Origin: Chloroflexota bacterium
GTDB lineage: Bacteria > Chloroflexota > Chloroflexia > Chloroheliales > Chloroheliaceae
Assembly (NCBI GenBank): GCA_028287745.1
Contig: JAQBPB010000073.1
Location: 22,163-86,162 of the forward strand
DNA length: 64,000 nucleotides
Direction: 5' to 3'
Part shown: positions 48,689 to 58,255 of the stretch, one piece after another
How positions within the stretch are numbered: position 1 is the first letter of the stretch
Layout of the letters: every line of letters starts with the position of its first letter
Program-made: the position numbers and the translations under genes
Notes under the pieces: generated by a model
Seen by the model: only the letters and a program-made list of their open reading frames with translations
Databases searched by the model: none
What the model was told of the DNA's origin: nothing

Positions 48689-49920
48689 TAATCCAGACTT
48701 TCTACGACGGTCGCGATACCCTGGCCTACGCCGATACACATTGTCGCCAGGCCGTAACCACCGCCGCGCCGCTGGAGTTCGTACAGCAAAGTGGTAAGCA
48801 GCCGCGCCCCGGAAGCGCCCAACGGGTGGCCCAGGGCAATCGCGCCACCGTTGACGTTTACTTTTGCCGGGTTGAGTTCCAGGTCCTGGATACAGGCCAG
48901 GCTCTGGCTGGCAAAAGCCTCATTGATTTCGGCTAATGCCAGGTCTTTGACCGAAATTCCGGCCCGGTCGAGGGCTTTACGGCTGGCCGGGACCGGCCCG
49001 ACTCCCATAAAAGCCGGGTCTACCCCGGCCACGCCGGTTGATACAATCCGGGCCATTGGTTTAAGGCCCAGTTCCTGGGCCCGTTTATAACTCATGATTA
49101 CCAGGGCCGCCGCGCCGTCATTTATGCCGGAGGCGTTCCCGGCAGTCACGGTGCCGCCCGGCCGGAAAGCCGGTTTGAGGGCCGAAAGTTTTTCAAAAGT
49201 AGTATCGGGCCGGGGATGCTCGTCTACCTCAAAGAGGGTGGTCTGGCCTTTGCGTTCGCCCGGCACTTCAACCGGCACGATTTCATCCTTGAAGCGCCCT
49301 TCGGCCTGGGCCGCCGCGTAACGGCGCTGGCTTTCGGCGGCAAAGCGGTCCTGGGCTTCCCGGCTGATTTGCCACTTATCAGCGACATTCTCGGCGGTCT
49401 CGCCCATACTGTAAGGATGGTACAGGGCCGAAAGTTTGCTATTGACAAAGCGCCAGCCCAGGGTCGTGTCTTCCATTTTGAAAGGCCCCCGGTCGAAGGC
49501 GCTCTGGGATTTGGCAACCACGAACGGGGCACGGGTCATACTCTCGACCCCACCGGACACAAAGACCTCGCCCTGGTTGGACCAGATGGCCTGGGCGGCG
49601 TTATTGACCGCCTGCAAGCCGCTGCCGCACAGCCGGTTAACCGTCAGGCCCGGCACCGAAACCGGGTACCCGGCCAGCAAAAGCGACATGCGGGCAACGT
49701 TCCGGTTATCTTCCCCGGCCTGGTTGGCGCAGCCCATGAAGACATCTTCTATTTCGTTCAGGTCCAGGTTGGCCCGGAGAGCCGCCTCGGTCAGGGCGAC
49801 CGCCCCCAGGTCGTCGGGCCGGATGTTTTTCAAAGAACCGGCATACCGGCCAATAGGGGTGCGGGCCGCCGATACGATAACCGGGTCATTTAGCCCGGGC
49901 GCTTTTTTAACGCTTGCCAC
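48688..49920 (-). CDS. Acetyl-CoA acetyltransferase (thiolase)
   Basis: Condenses or cleaves acyl-CoA with acetyl-CoA. Seen: the acyl-enzyme Cys in [29 protein letters not shown], the catalytic His in [12 protein letters not shown] and the second Cys in MCIGVGQG. The length of 410 aa is a little above the usual 390. Start GTG at 49920 with AGGAGG 10 nt upstream. Whether it acts in beta-oxidation or in polyhydroxyalkanoate/acetoacetyl-CoA synthesis cannot be told; no 3-hydroxyacyl-CoA dehydrogenase lies nearby. Confidence 0.95.
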   Translation of the reverse strand: MASVKKAPGLNDPVIVSAARTPIGRYAGSLKNIRPDDLGAVALTEAALRANLDLNEIEDVFMGCANQAGEDNRNVARMSLLLAGYPVSVPGLTVNRLCGSGLQAVNNAAQAIWSNQGEVFVSGGVESMTRAPFVVAKSQSAFDRGPFKMEDTTLGWRFVNSKLSALYHPYSMGETAENVADKWQISREAQDRFAAESQRRYAAAQAEGRFKDEIVPVEVPGERKGQTTLFEVDEHPRPDTTFEKLSALKPAFRPGGTVTAGNASGINDGAAALVIMSYKRAQELGLKPMARIVSTGVAGVDPAFMGVGPVPASRKALDRAGISVKDLALAEINEAFASQSLACIQDLELNPAKVNVNGGAIALGHPLGASGARLLTTLLYELQRRGGGYGLATMCIGVGQGIATVVESLD

Positions 49921-50093
49921 TTTGCAAGATCCTCCTGGTAATTAGCATAATTATAATCTTCAAATTTTCTTTAGTTTTTCGATAATATATTTTACACCTT
50001 ACCGCCAAATTAATCTTTATAATCAGCTTTCAGGCTTATTTCCAGGAGCTTTGCTCAAATCTTTATTTGTAGAAAGTCCTTTAAGTAGCGGCT

Positions 50094-51065
50094 ATGTTAA
50101 ACTTTATGGCGAAAGATACCTGGCAGGAACCGGGTTTAATAATCGCGCCTCCTTCCGAATACCGCTCAGAGTTTGATTTTACAGCTTATTTTGGAGCCAA
50201 TATTTTGAATATTCCAGGAGATTTAAACAGCCGCTTGACTTACTACGCCGCCTTCTGGGGGCTGGAACTGGAGGCCAGGCAAATTGAAACCTTTTCTTCA
50301 AGCGTGGCATTCGGCAGGCAAGGCCCAAAACCGGTGGTGCTGAAGTTGATAAAAGCCCACAGCGACGAGCATAACTCCTGGCGCTGGCTCCAGTATCACG
50401 CGGGCCGGGGAGCAGTGGCTTTGCTGGAATTTGACAGCCAGGCGGTGCTTTTGGAACAGGCGGTGCCCGGTACCGAACTGGCCGGGCTGGTTAAAAATGG
50501 CCGGGACGAGGAAGCGATCCACCTTGTTTGCCGGACTATTAAAGACCTCCATACCGGAAAGGCCCCGCTGCCAGGCGGCTTTCCTGCGGTGGAAGAGTGG
50601 GCCGGAGCTTTTGAGCGCAACAGCCGGGAAATATTAGCCGCCAGTATACCCCTGGAACTGCTGGACAAAGCCCATACCACCTACCGGGAACTTTGCGCCA
50701 GCCAGGGGCCGCGCTACCTGCTGCACGGCGACCTGCACCACTATAACATTCTCCAGGATGGGGTAACCGGCTGGAAAGTGATTGACCCGAAAGGGGTAGT
50801 CGGGGAACTGGCCTACGAAACCGGGGCCATGCTGCGCAACCCGTTCGAGCTGCCCGGCCTTTATCCCGACCCGCTTACGGTCTGCCGCCGGGTAAAGATT
50901 ATCTGCCAGGAATTAGGGCTGGCAGAAAAAAGGGTGCTGGGCTGGTGCTTTTCCCAGGCGGTATTGTCGGCGGTCTGGACAATTGAAGACGGTGGTAATG
51001 CGGAGAAAGCTAGCCCGGCCGTCAGACTGGCCGGAGCCGCTTTAGCCCTGATGCAACAGGCTTAA
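50094..51065 (+). CDS. Aminoglycoside/hydroxyurea-type phosphotransferase (APH-like kinase)
   Basis: Kinase-fold small-molecule phosphotransferase of the APH(6)/hydroxyurea group. Seen: VVLKLIKAHSDEHNSWRW with the ATP-binding Lys, VLLEQAVPGTELAGL, the catalytic loop YLLHGDLHHYNILQDG and the metal-binding WKVIDPKGVVGELAYE. Length 323 aa, a little longer than typical. The true substrate is unknown; members of the family include chromosomal enzymes not linked to resistance. Start ATG at 50094 or 50106; neither has a clear ribosome-binding site. Confidence 0.85.
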   Translation: MLNFMAKDTWQEPGLIIAPPSEYRSEFDFTAYFGANILNIPGDLNSRLTYYAAFWGLELEARQIETFSSSVAFGRQGPKPVVLKLIKAHSDEHNSWRWLQYHAGRGAVALLEFDSQAVLLEQAVPGTELAGLVKNGRDEEAIHLVCRTIKDLHTGKAPLPGGFPAVEEWAGAFERNSREILAASIPLELLDKAHTTYRELCASQGPRYLLHGDLHHYNILQDGVTGWKVIDPKGVVGELAYETGAMLRNPFELPGLYPDPLTVCRRVKIICQELGLAEKRVLGWCFSQAVLSAVWTIEDGGNAEKASPAVRLAGAALALMQQA

Positions 51066-51116
51066 ACCGTAAATTAAGTTATACCGGAAAATGGAGCGCT
51101 GCCAGTCAGGTTATTG

Positions 51117-53867
51117 CTATTTTCCCTGCCCGTCGGCCTGCTTGACCTTTTGTTGGAGCTCATAGAGCTTATTGATAGCTTCCAGGGGCGATAGCTCCAT
51201 CACTTTAAGCTGGCGCAATTCTTCCAGGGCCGGGTGTTCTGGCGGCAGGGTGGCGGCCGGGGCGAACAGGTTCATTTGCTGGCGAGTCTCCCCGGCGGCG
51301 GCTTTGGCGGCTCCATTCCGGCCGCTGCGGCCGGGCAGGCTGGCAGCGGAAAGGGCTTCCAGTTCGGCCCGCTGGTTTTCCAGCAGGGCCAATAGTTCTT
51401 CCGAACGGCGAATGACCGGGCGCGGCAGTCCGGCCAGTTGGGCGACATGAATACCATATGAGCGGTCGGCCCCACCCGGCAGCACCTTGCGCATAAAGAT
51501 AACTTTGCCGCTATCTTCGCGCACGGCCATATTAAAATTGCGGACTCGTGGCAGGACCTGGGCCAGTTCGATCAACTCGTGGTAATGGGTAGCGAAAAGG
51601 GTTTTCGCGCCGCAACGCGGGTTATTGTGGAGATACTCGACTACCGCCTGGGCAATCGCCAGCCCGTCATAGGTGCTGGTCCCGCGCCCGACTTCATCCA
51701 GAATTACAAGCGACCGCTGGGTGGCATGCGCCAGGATATAACTCGTTTCGACCATCTCGACCATAAAGGTTGATTGGCCGGTCGCGATGTCGTCCTGGGC
51801 GCCCACGCGGGTGAAAATCCGGTCCACCAGGCCAATGGCGGCGCTATCGGCCGGGACAAATGAGCCGATTTGAGCCATCAAGACAATTACCGCGATCTGG
51901 CGCAAATATACCGACTTCCCGGCCATATTCGGCCCGGTAATAATCAGGACCTGTTCCTGGTCGCTGTTCATGCAGCAGTCGTTAGGCACGAAAATCATTT
52001 CGCTGTTGGCCTGCTCGACTACTGGGTGACGCCCGCCTTTGATGACCAGGGCCTTACCCTCGTTGAGGACCGGGCGGCAGTAGTTGTTATTGACCGCGAT
52101 ATGAGCCAGGGCCGCGAAGACATCCAGGTGCCCCAGGGCCGAAGCAACTTCCATCAGTTGCGGCAGCGAGTTCGCCACCGTATTCAGCACCTGCTTGAAC
52201 AGGTCGGCTTCCAGTTCTTCAATCCGCTCCTGGGCGTTTAGAATCTGGGTCTCCATATCCTTTAGCTCAGGCGTAATAAAGCGCTCGCCGTTGGCAATAG
52301 TCTGCTTGCGGATATAATCGGCCGGGACTTTAGGCAGGTTCGCGGCGGTAACCTCAATGTAGTAACCAAAGACCTGGTTGAAATTAACCTTGAGGCTGGT
52401 AATGCCGGTCCGTTCAATCTCGCGTTTCTTAAACTCTTCAATCCAGCTGGCGCCGGTGGTCGAAATAGTGCGCAGGCGGTCCAGTTCGGCCGAATAACCG
52501 TCCCGGATGGCCCCTTTGGTCCATTTCTTACCGGGCGGGTCCTCGGGCAGGGCATTCTGAAGCATTTTAACCAGCTCTTCGCAGGTATGCAGCCGGGATA
52601 ACAGGGGTTTGAAAATCTTCTGAGCTTCTTCCTGGGCTTCCCCGAACAGGGCGTGAAAGGCCGGGGCCAGTTCCAGGGTTTGCAGCAAGCCATACATCTC
52701 GCGGGGCGAAGCCACCTGCATAGCCGCCCTTGACCCGAAGCGTTCGACATCATCCACTTCTTTGAGCAAGGCCCGGACGCTTTCTCGCAAGTGGGTATTG
52801 CTGTAGAAGGCGGCGACCGCTTCCTGGCGGGCGATAATCCGGTCAAGGTCCAGTAAAGGCTGGTTCAGCCAGCGGTGCAGCATCCGGCCGCCCATGCCGG
52901 TATGCGTGTGGTCCAATACGCCAAACAGCGACATCTTGCGCGACCCGCTGCGCCGGTTTTCGCTCAGTTCCAGGTTGCGCCGGGTCTGCATGTCCAGGGC
53001 CATATATTTCTGAGTCGAATAAGTCACCAGCGGGTTGAGCCGCCCCAGGGCCGATTTTTGAGTCGCTTTGAGGTAGCTTACCAGGGCTCCACCGGCCCGG
53101 ATAGCCAGTGGAAGGCTGCCGCAGCCAAAACCGTCCAGGGATCCGACCTCGAAATGCTCTTTCAGGGTGCGGGTCGCTTCGTCAAGCTGCCAGTTGTAGC
53201 CGTCCAGCGGTGTTAAGCCCCGGCCGTCCTCGATTATATTCGCCAGCAAAGAGCGGTAGGGCGCAAGGGCGTCTTCTTCCTCGGCAAACAGGGTTTCGGG
53301 CCGCTGGTGCCGTCGGGCCGGGCGCTCCGGAGCTAAAAGCTCGGAAGGCGCAATCCGGGCCAGCTCGGTCTTCAGGGCATTGCGCAATTCGTCGGCCGAA
53401 TTCTCGTTAAGCTGAGTGCAAAGAAATTCCCCGGTCGAAATATCGGCGTAAGCCAGACCGGCCGCTTTTTCTTCCAGGATTAAAGCCGCCAGGAAGTTGT
53501 TGCGCTTGGAAAGCAGCATCTCGTCTTCCAGGACCGTACCGGGCGTAACCACCCGCACGACTTCGCGCTCGACCAGTTTCGCGCCCGGCTTGGTCATCTG
53601 CTCACAGATAGCAACCTTGAACCCGCGCTCGATAAGTTTGGGTAAATGGCGGTCCAACGAATGGTAAGGCAGACCGGCCATAGGCATATCGTTGGCCTTA
53701 TCCTTGCCCATAGCCCGGTGGGTCAGAGTCAGACCGAGTTCGCGGTGAACGATTTCGGCGTCACCGTTAAAAGTTTCGTAGAAATCACCCAACCGGAAAA
53801 AGAGGATGGCATCGGGGTAGTCAGCCTTGATTTTCTTGTACTGCCGGTTCATTTCGGTTTCGGCCAT
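51117..53867 (-). CDS. mutS: DNA mismatch repair protein MutS
   Basis: Recognises mismatches and recruits MutL. Seen: the mismatch-reading N-terminus ILFFRLGDFYETFNGDAE (Phe-x-Glu), MSLFGVLDHTHTGMGGRML, the ABC ATPase Walker A ITGPNMAGKSVYLRQ, SFVPADSAAIGLVDRIFTR, LVILDEVGRGTSTYDG (Walker B) and FATHYHELIEL. The length of 916 aa is slightly above average because of a low-complexity segment near the C-terminus. The ATG at 53867 has AAAGGAA 8 nt upstream. No mutL in the window. Confidence 0.97.
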   Translation of the reverse strand: MAETEMNRQYKKIKADYPDAILFFRLGDFYETFNGDAEIVHRELGLTLTHRAMGKDKANDMPMAGLPYHSLDRHLPKLIERGFKVAICEQMTKPGAKLVEREVVRVVTPGTVLEDEMLLSKRNNFLAALILEEKAAGLAYADISTGEFLCTQLNENSADELRNALKTELARIAPSELLAPERPARRHQRPETLFAEEEDALAPYRSLLANIIEDGRGLTPLDGYNWQLDEATRTLKEHFEVGSLDGFGCGSLPLAIRAGGALVSYLKATQKSALGRLNPLVTYSTQKYMALDMQTRRNLELSENRRSGSRKMSLFGVLDHTHTGMGGRMLHRWLNQPLLDLDRIIARQEAVAAFYSNTHLRESVRALLKEVDDVERFGSRAAMQVASPREMYGLLQTLELAPAFHALFGEAQEEAQKIFKPLLSRLHTCEELVKMLQNALPEDPPGKKWTKGAIRDGYSAELDRLRTISTTGASWIEEFKKREIERTGITSLKVNFNQVFGYYIEVTAANLPKVPADYIRKQTIANGERFITPELKDMETQILNAQERIEELEADLFKQVLNTVANSLPQLMEVASALGHLDVFAALAHIAVNNNYCRPVLNEGKALVIKGGRHPVVEQANSEMIFVPNDCCMNSDQEQVLIITGPNMAGKSVYLRQIAVIVLMAQIGSFVPADSAAIGLVDRIFTRVGAQDDIATGQSTFMVEMVETSYILAHATQRSLVILDEVGRGTSTYDGLAIAQAVVEYLHNNPRCGAKTLFATHYHELIELAQVLPRVRNFNMAVREDSGKVIFMRKVLPGGADRSYGIHVAQLAGLPRPVIRRSEELLALLENQRAELEALSAASLPGRSGRNGAAKAAAGETRQQMNLFAPAATLPPEHPALEELRQLKVMELSPLEAINKLYELQQKVKQADGQGK

Positions 53868-53952
53868 CGTTAATTCCTTTGAGGGCGATCTATAAGAGGT
53901 TATGGAAAATAGTAAGTAGCCAGAGGCCGCAAAGCCTCTTTATTATGGCCCT

Positions 53953-53981
53953 ATTATAGCATTTCAGGCTAAGAGGGTAAA
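53953..53981 (-). promoter_or_regulatory. Promoter of mutS
   Basis: Minus strand -10 TATAAT (53958-53953) with TGC extension, -35 TTTACC (53981-53976) at 17 bp. Confidence 0.6.
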
Positions 53982-54023
53982 GGTTATCGAAAAAAGGTTC
54001 TAAAACCTTTTTGACTATCCCGG

Positions 54024-54052
54024 TTGATTTACTTACCCGGTTATACTATAAT
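54024..54052 (+). promoter_or_regulatory. Promoter of smpB
   Basis: -35 TTGATT (54024-54029), 17-bp spacer, -10 TATAAT (54047-54052), 41 bp before the ATG. Confidence 0.75.
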
Positions 54053-54093
54053 TCTTTGTTACAAATAAAGAAAATAAGGAAGGTGAGGAAAAC

Positions 54094-54624
54094 ATGCCAG
54101 CCGCCACCAGCGCGTCAAACGAAAAAAATATTAAAGCCGAAGCGGGCGACACCAACAGCACCAAGATCAAGGATGTTGCCAGCAACCGCAAAGCCTATCA
54201 CGACTACTTTATCGAAGAAAAGATTGAGGCCGGGGTCGTCCTGAGCGGGACGGAAATCAAGTCCGTGCGCGATGGGCGGGTGAACCTGCGTGATAGCTAT
54301 GTCCGCATCGAGAACGGCGAAGCCTGGCTCTGGAACGCGCATATTTCCTCTTATGACCACGCCGGAAAGTATTTTAACCACGTGCCAACCCGCAGCCGCA
54401 AATTGTTGCTGCATAAGAATGAAATCCGCAAGTTGCAAATGCAAACTAAAGCCAAAGGTTTGACCCTGGTGCCGCTACGGATGTATTTAAAGCGGGGGAA
54501 GGCTAAAATAGAAGTAGGTACGGCGCAAGGTAAGAAGAATTACGACAAGCGCAACGCCCTGGCCGAACGCGATGCTAACCGGGAAATGGACCGGGCAGTT
54601 AAAGCAGTGAACTACCGGGACTAA
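54094..54624 (+). CDS. smpB: SsrA-binding protein SmpB
   Basis: Binds tmRNA and delivers it to stalled ribosomes. Seen: [68 protein letters not shown] segment and [19 protein letters not shown], with [19 protein letters not shown] at the C-terminus. The length of 176 aa includes about 20 extra residues at the N-terminus. The ATG at 54094 has GGTGAGGA. The ssrA gene was not found in the window. Confidence 0.96.
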   Translation: MPAATSASNEKNIKAEAGDTNSTKIKDVASNRKAYHDYFIEEKIEAGVVLSGTEIKSVRDGRVNLRDSYVRIENGEAWLWNAHISSYDHAGKYFNHVPTRSRKLLLHKNEIRKLQMQTKAKGLTLVPLRMYLKRGKAKIEVGTAQGKKNYDKRNALAERDANREMDRAVKAVNYRD

Positions 54625-55020
54625 TTAAGCCCGGCGTACCTGGCGCAGCCGCCGCTGGAAACAGGCTTCAACCAGTTTCGGCAGGCTGTTGCTGCCTTCC
54701 CGGTCTTTTGTGACATAGAAATCGGCCCCGGCGCTGTAGGCGCTGCTCATCTGGGCCAATTTATTTTCAGCGCTAAACATCACTACCGGGGTAGCGCGGG
54801 TGGCGGGTTGGGTCTTTAAGATTTTACAGACCTCGACCCCGCTCATCTTGGGTAAGTTGCAGTCCAGGATAATAACACTTGGTTCAAAAGTGAGAGCTTT
54901 TTCCAGACCTTGCGGCCCATCGTAAGCAATTTCCACCAAATAACCTAATTTTTCCAATTCAATCCTGGTTAATGCAGCCTGGCTGGGGCTATCTTCAATA
55001 ACCAAAACACTCTTTAGCAA
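54625..55020 (-). CDS. Single-domain response regulator (CheY-like)
   Basis: Receiver domain with no output domain. Seen: VLVIEDSPSQ (acidic pocket), the phosphoacceptor Asp in VIILDCNLPKMSG, and the conserved Lys in FYVTKDREG. The TTG at 55020 has AAGG about 9 nt upstream and gives a standard 131-aa domain; a TTG at 55071 would add 17 residues. Its stop codon abuts the smpB stop on the other strand (TAATTA), so the two genes end back to back with no spacer. No histidine kinase is nearby. Confidence 0.88.
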   Translation of the reverse strand: MLKSVLVIEDSPSQAALTRIELEKLGYLVEIAYDGPQGLEKALTFEPSVIILDCNLPKMSGVEVCKILKTQPATRATPVVMFSAENKLAQMSSAYSAGADFYVTKDREGSNSLPKLVEACFQRRLRQVRRA

Positions 55021-55102
55021 CTTAATTATCCTTTTGGGTAACCAGAAACGACATTGCCCGCACTTATGCAATTTACTCTACCGCACCCGGAAAATCCTGA
55101 CA

Positions 55103-55142
55103 ATAGTACTTAAAGCTTACCTATAGTACTTAAAGCTTACCT
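55103..55142 (-). repeat. Perfect 20-bp tandem duplication at a gene's 3' end
   Basis: Two identical 20-bp copies (55103-55122 and 55123-55142). Each contains GGTAAGCTTTAA on the minus strand, so the last three codons and stop of the neighbouring gene (G-K-L-stop) are repeated just after the real stop. Confidence 0.9.
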
Positions 55143-55792
55143 TCGCTGGGGCTGGCAGCTACCGGCTCGGCCACATCGGCTTGTCCGGCCGGTTCCGGTT
55201 GGTCGGGCCTGGAGCCAGGCCGTTTTAAGTACATCCAGATCAGCCAGGCCAGGAAAATCGGGAAAATCGAAAGCAGCATAAGGCTTAAAAAACGGTCGTC
55301 CGGTTCGGGTAGAGCCTTGATATTAAAGGCGGTACTGATAGGCTTGGGGGCGTTCTGAATGGTCAGGGTAACCCGGTAATCGCCTTCATTTTGAATAGAG
55401 TCGCTCAACTCGTAGGTGCCCGGCTCGCTCTCCGGGGCGGTCAGGTCGCGCCGCTGGACGTAAGAAGTAGTTTTATCAGCACCGGGACCGTTCAGGTGAT
55501 AAAATTCTACCAGCAAATTAGCGCCCCGGTAAGGCTGCTCGTTGCTAAGGCCGCTCGGACGAGCCAGCCGGATAAACAAATGAATCTTGCCTACCGAGAT
55601 CGGGTTGGGTCTTGCCAGAACCGTAACGTGCAAACCTTCAACATTTTGGGCATCATAGACAACATAACCTTCGGACGCCCGCGCTGCCGGTGTCCCAAAA
55701 AGCAAAGCCACTACCGCCATTAAACCGGCCAGCACCAGAGCTAAACCGGGCCGGATTTTAACAATATCGCACACCTTTGTTTGCATTGCCAT
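55130..55792 (-). CDS. Secreted/membrane-anchored beta-domain protein (YtkA/CopC-like)
   Basis: A 220-aa protein. Signal segment LALVLAGLMAVVALLFGTPAARA, cut likely after ARA; a beta-rich domain (about 42-160, HVTVLARPNPISVGKIHLFIRL, GDYRVTLTIQNAP) with the strand order of YtkA-like or CopC-like Ig domains; one C-terminal membrane helix (LSLMLLSIFPIFLAWLIWMYL) and an acidic tail. No copper-binding Met/His cluster is evident. It may be an accessory envelope protein of an oxidase or metal system, but no such genes lie nearby. Confidence 0.65.
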   Translation of the reverse strand: MAMQTKVCDIVKIRPGLALVLAGLMAVVALLFGTPAARASEGYVVYDAQNVEGLHVTVLARPNPISVGKIHLFIRLARPSGLSNEQPYRGANLLVEFYHLNGPGADKTTSYVQRRDLTAPESEPGTYELSDSIQNEGDYRVTLTIQNAPKPISTAFNIKALPEPDDRFLSLMLLSIFPIFLAWLIWMYLKRPGSRPDQPEPAGQADVAEPVAASPSEGKL

Positions 55793-55898
55793 ACCCCCGC
55801 TTATCGCGTTGAACGTAAAAGGTTAGTCCACGATTTAGTCGCTATATTTGTTTTGGTCACCGGGCTGCCCAAAAGCAGGCCGGGTCTTATGTTATGAG

Positions 55899-57497
55899 TT
55901 ACTTCTTGTAGAACTTCTCGCGGTCAAACAAAAACTTTTGAGCCGTCTCGACCAGTTTACCGGGAACCCTGGTGAACTGGTCGGTGACTACCCTGGCCGG
56001 GTCCAGACCCTGGCGGCTGGGGCCTTCGCGCATAGTCGTGAACTGGATTATTACCCCGAAGTTCCAGATAATAAAGAATGCTGCCAGCCCGACCAGGACC
56101 CGTTTTGAAACCTTCCAGCCCATTTTAAGCTGGGACAACCACCAGCCCAGGTAGCCCAACCCGATAATAAAAGCCGGGCTGATGCCAATCAAGCGCCTGG
56201 GACCAAAAGAGCCGCGCATGCTCCAGGTCTGGAACGAAGCCGAGATATATAATTCGGCAAAAAAAGCCGCCAGCAGCACGATGGCGACCAGCCGGAAATC
56301 TTTGCGGCGGGCCATCAGGATCAGGCCGATCAAAGCCGGTAACAGCACCGGGGCCCACCAGAAAAGGCCGTGATTGGGGTCGGCTAGCAGGCCAAAAATC
56401 CGTCCCGGCACCTCCAGGTTGAAGAACTGTAACTTGTCCCCGACTACCTTGCCCGGGCCGAGCCGCCCATTCAGGGCCAGATAGACGATAAACTGAGGCA
56501 CCAGGCCCAGCATCAGACCAGCCAGGAAAATGAGATTCCGCCCGAACAAAGGCAGCCACCCGGCCGGAATTAAACCTGTGTTACCTCCGGCAGCGGCGGA
56601 GCGGGTCTTCCAGAAGTGCCAGTAAAGGAACAGCGCTTCGACCGCGCCCACAATCAGGACTGTGCCGTCCTGTTCGCGGACCATTGTCATCAGTCCGCCC
56701 AGCACACCCAGCAAGAGCCACATCGAGCCGCGCCGGATGCCGGGGGCGAAATTACCGTCGCGGTCAAAGCGCCATTCACGGGTACGGTACCACAGCCACA
56801 GCCACAAAGAAATCATGAAAAGCGAATTGGCATGCGACATTGGCGGGGTGAGCGACAGGTAGAAAATTACCGGGGTGGCTAGCCAGACCGTGATTGCGCC
56901 AAAGGCGGCCCAGAAACGGGGCAGAAAGTTACGTCCAAGCAGGTAGGAGAAAATTAGTCCGCCTAAACCGTAAAGCAGCGAGCCGAGCGTAACCGCCCAG
57001 ATATAGGGGGTCGAAAAGCCGTCCGGCTTGAATGATTTAAGCCCGGCCGCATTCCCAACCAGGGCCGCCACATGGGCTACCCCATAAAAAGGGGTCCAGA
57101 GAATAGCCGAACCGACCGGCCCTTCGTTGACCGGCAAACCTTTTTCGTTCAGCTTTTCAATTACCGATTCCTTGAAATCGGCGTATTTTGACGGGTTGCT
57201 CTGGTAGAAATAATTGTACTCGTTGGTGAAATCTACATCCCGGTCGAAGAAAATCGAATGCAGGTAGGAAAAGTACTTAATTTCATCACTGGCGTACACA
57301 CGCGGAGTAAAGAGCGGTAGGGTCAGTACAAAGACGATCAATAAAGCCAGTATTCCCCGGTCCATTCGCCGCAGCCAGCCCGGCAGCCACCTGAACCTGG
57401 AAGGCCGGTCTTTGACTGTGTCCGGCGAATCCCCGGTCCCGGTTGTCTCATTTGCCTCAAGGGCGGTATTGGCGTTACTCTGCTCGAAACGATTCAA
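55899..57497 (-). CDS. Multi-pass membrane protein, possibly GT-C-type glycosyltransferase
   Basis: 532 aa with about ten membrane helices. A polar N-terminus (1-45) precedes the first helix, GILALLIVFVLTLPLFTP, and then VYASDEIKYFSYLHSIFFDRDVDF: an acidic loop after helix 1 is the usual position of the GT-C catalytic Asp (DE here). Similar membrane proteins of Chloroflexota and Actinobacteria are annotated as dolichyl-phosphate-mannose-type or unknown. TTG start at 57497 with GGAG 7 nt upstream. The neighbouring tandem glycosyltransferase gene (58256) supports an envelope glycan role, inferred only. Confidence 0.65.
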   Translation of the reverse strand: MNRFEQSNANTALEANETTGTGDSPDTVKDRPSRFRWLPGWLRRMDRGILALLIVFVLTLPLFTPRVYASDEIKYFSYLHSIFFDRDVDFTNEYNYFYQSNPSKYADFKESVIEKLNEKGLPVNEGPVGSAILWTPFYGVAHVAALVGNAAGLKSFKPDGFSTPYIWAVTLGSLLYGLGGLIFSYLLGRNFLPRFWAAFGAITVWLATPVIFYLSLTPPMSHANSLFMISLWLWLWYRTREWRFDRDGNFAPGIRRGSMWLLLGVLGGLMTMVREQDGTVLIVGAVEALFLYWHFWKTRSAAAGGNTGLIPAGWLPLFGRNLIFLAGLMLGLVPQFIVYLALNGRLGPGKVVGDKLQFFNLEVPGRIFGLLADPNHGLFWWAPVLLPALIGLILMARRKDFRLVAIVLLAAFFAELYISASFQTWSMRGSFGPRRLIGISPAFIIGLGYLGWWLSQLKMGWKVSKRVLVGLAAFFIIWNFGVIIQFTTMREGPSRQGLDPARVVTDQFTRVPGKLVETAQKFLFDREKFYKK

Positions 57498-57535
57498 TTA
57501 TTGCTCCAAAAACTAGCTTAAATCCAAAAGATATT

Positions 57536-58123
57536 CTAAATATTAAACCTGAAATCGCTCAACTCCGGTTCATTGTTCCAGAGTAAACCGTGGCGCGGGT
57601 AGCCCAGGCGGGTCGGCTCACCTACCACCTGCAAGCGGTAGCCTTGCAACATAGCCAGGACTTCCCGGATGCGCCGGTCGTAGCGCTTCGGGTCGATGCC
57701 GTTGCTATTGCCCCAGGCGACCACTACCGTATCGGCCTGGGAGACGGCTTCCCGGATATAATAATCGTTCTCCGGGCCGACCGTATAGGCATAGTCCCAA
57801 TCATTGAGCGGGGCTGGTTGGGTCGAACGCACCGCAAAGAGATTAATGTATAACAATGAGGCAAAGTTGCGCCGCCTGGCCCAGGCTTCGACCTTGCCAA
57901 TCGTCGGGTCACTTTTGATGGCGCTGGCGGTCGAAGGATTCTTGAGAATGACCGCCAGGCGCGGGGTCATTGCAGAACTATCGGTTAATTTTACTTCCAG
58001 GAGATAACGGTGAGTCTCATAGGTCTCCGGCACACACCGGACGACCTCACGCACCAGACTATTTTTCATTTTCTTTTGCTTAAGAGCTATTAAATCCCGC
58101 ACGCCTCTATTATACAACGCCAT
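57536..58123 (-). CDS. DUF1643 domain protein
   Basis: Family of unknown function, sometimes linked to mobile or regulatory contexts. Seen: LAVILKNPSTASAIKSDPTIGKVEAWARRR (family core NPSTA...DPTI), LYINLFAVRSTQPAPLNDW, VGPENDYYIREAVSQADTVVVAWGN. Two starts are possible: ATG at 58123 and ATG at 58069. A TATAAT on the minus strand at 58114-58109 lies inside the longer form, so the shorter start may be the real one; neither has a good ribosome-binding site. Confidence 0.78.
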   Translation of the reverse strand: MALYNRGVRDLIALKQKKMKNSLVREVVRCVPETYETHRYLLEVKLTDSSAMTPRLAVILKNPSTASAIKSDPTIGKVEAWARRRNFASLLYINLFAVRSTQPAPLNDWDYAYTVGPENDYYIREAVSQADTVVVAWGNSNGIDPKRYDRRIREVLAMLQGYRLQVVGEPTRLGYPRHGLLWNNEPELSDFRFNI

Positions 58124-58125
58124 GC

Positions 58126-58131
58126 TATAAT
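58126..58131 (+). promoter_or_regulatory. Extended -10 promoter of the tandem glycosyltransferase gene
   Basis: TGCTATAAT on the plus strand, about 125 bp before the ATG at 58256, so the leader is long (about 118 nt). Confidence 0.5.
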
Positions 58132-58255
58132 GTGCGCGGCCTCGAAACGCAGACCGGGGAACGTAAAAGGAGTCGCGGTTTAAAGTTCAGGGTAACCTTT
58201 CCGGTATTATCGCCGCTGTTATATTGATACGTTTTACGAACCAGAACGAGAAAAG

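Noticed and set aside
50094..51065. Reading the APH-like kinase as an acquired antibiotic-resistance gene
   Set aside because: There are no mobile elements around it and base composition matches its neighbours; a chromosomal kinase of unknown substrate is more likely.
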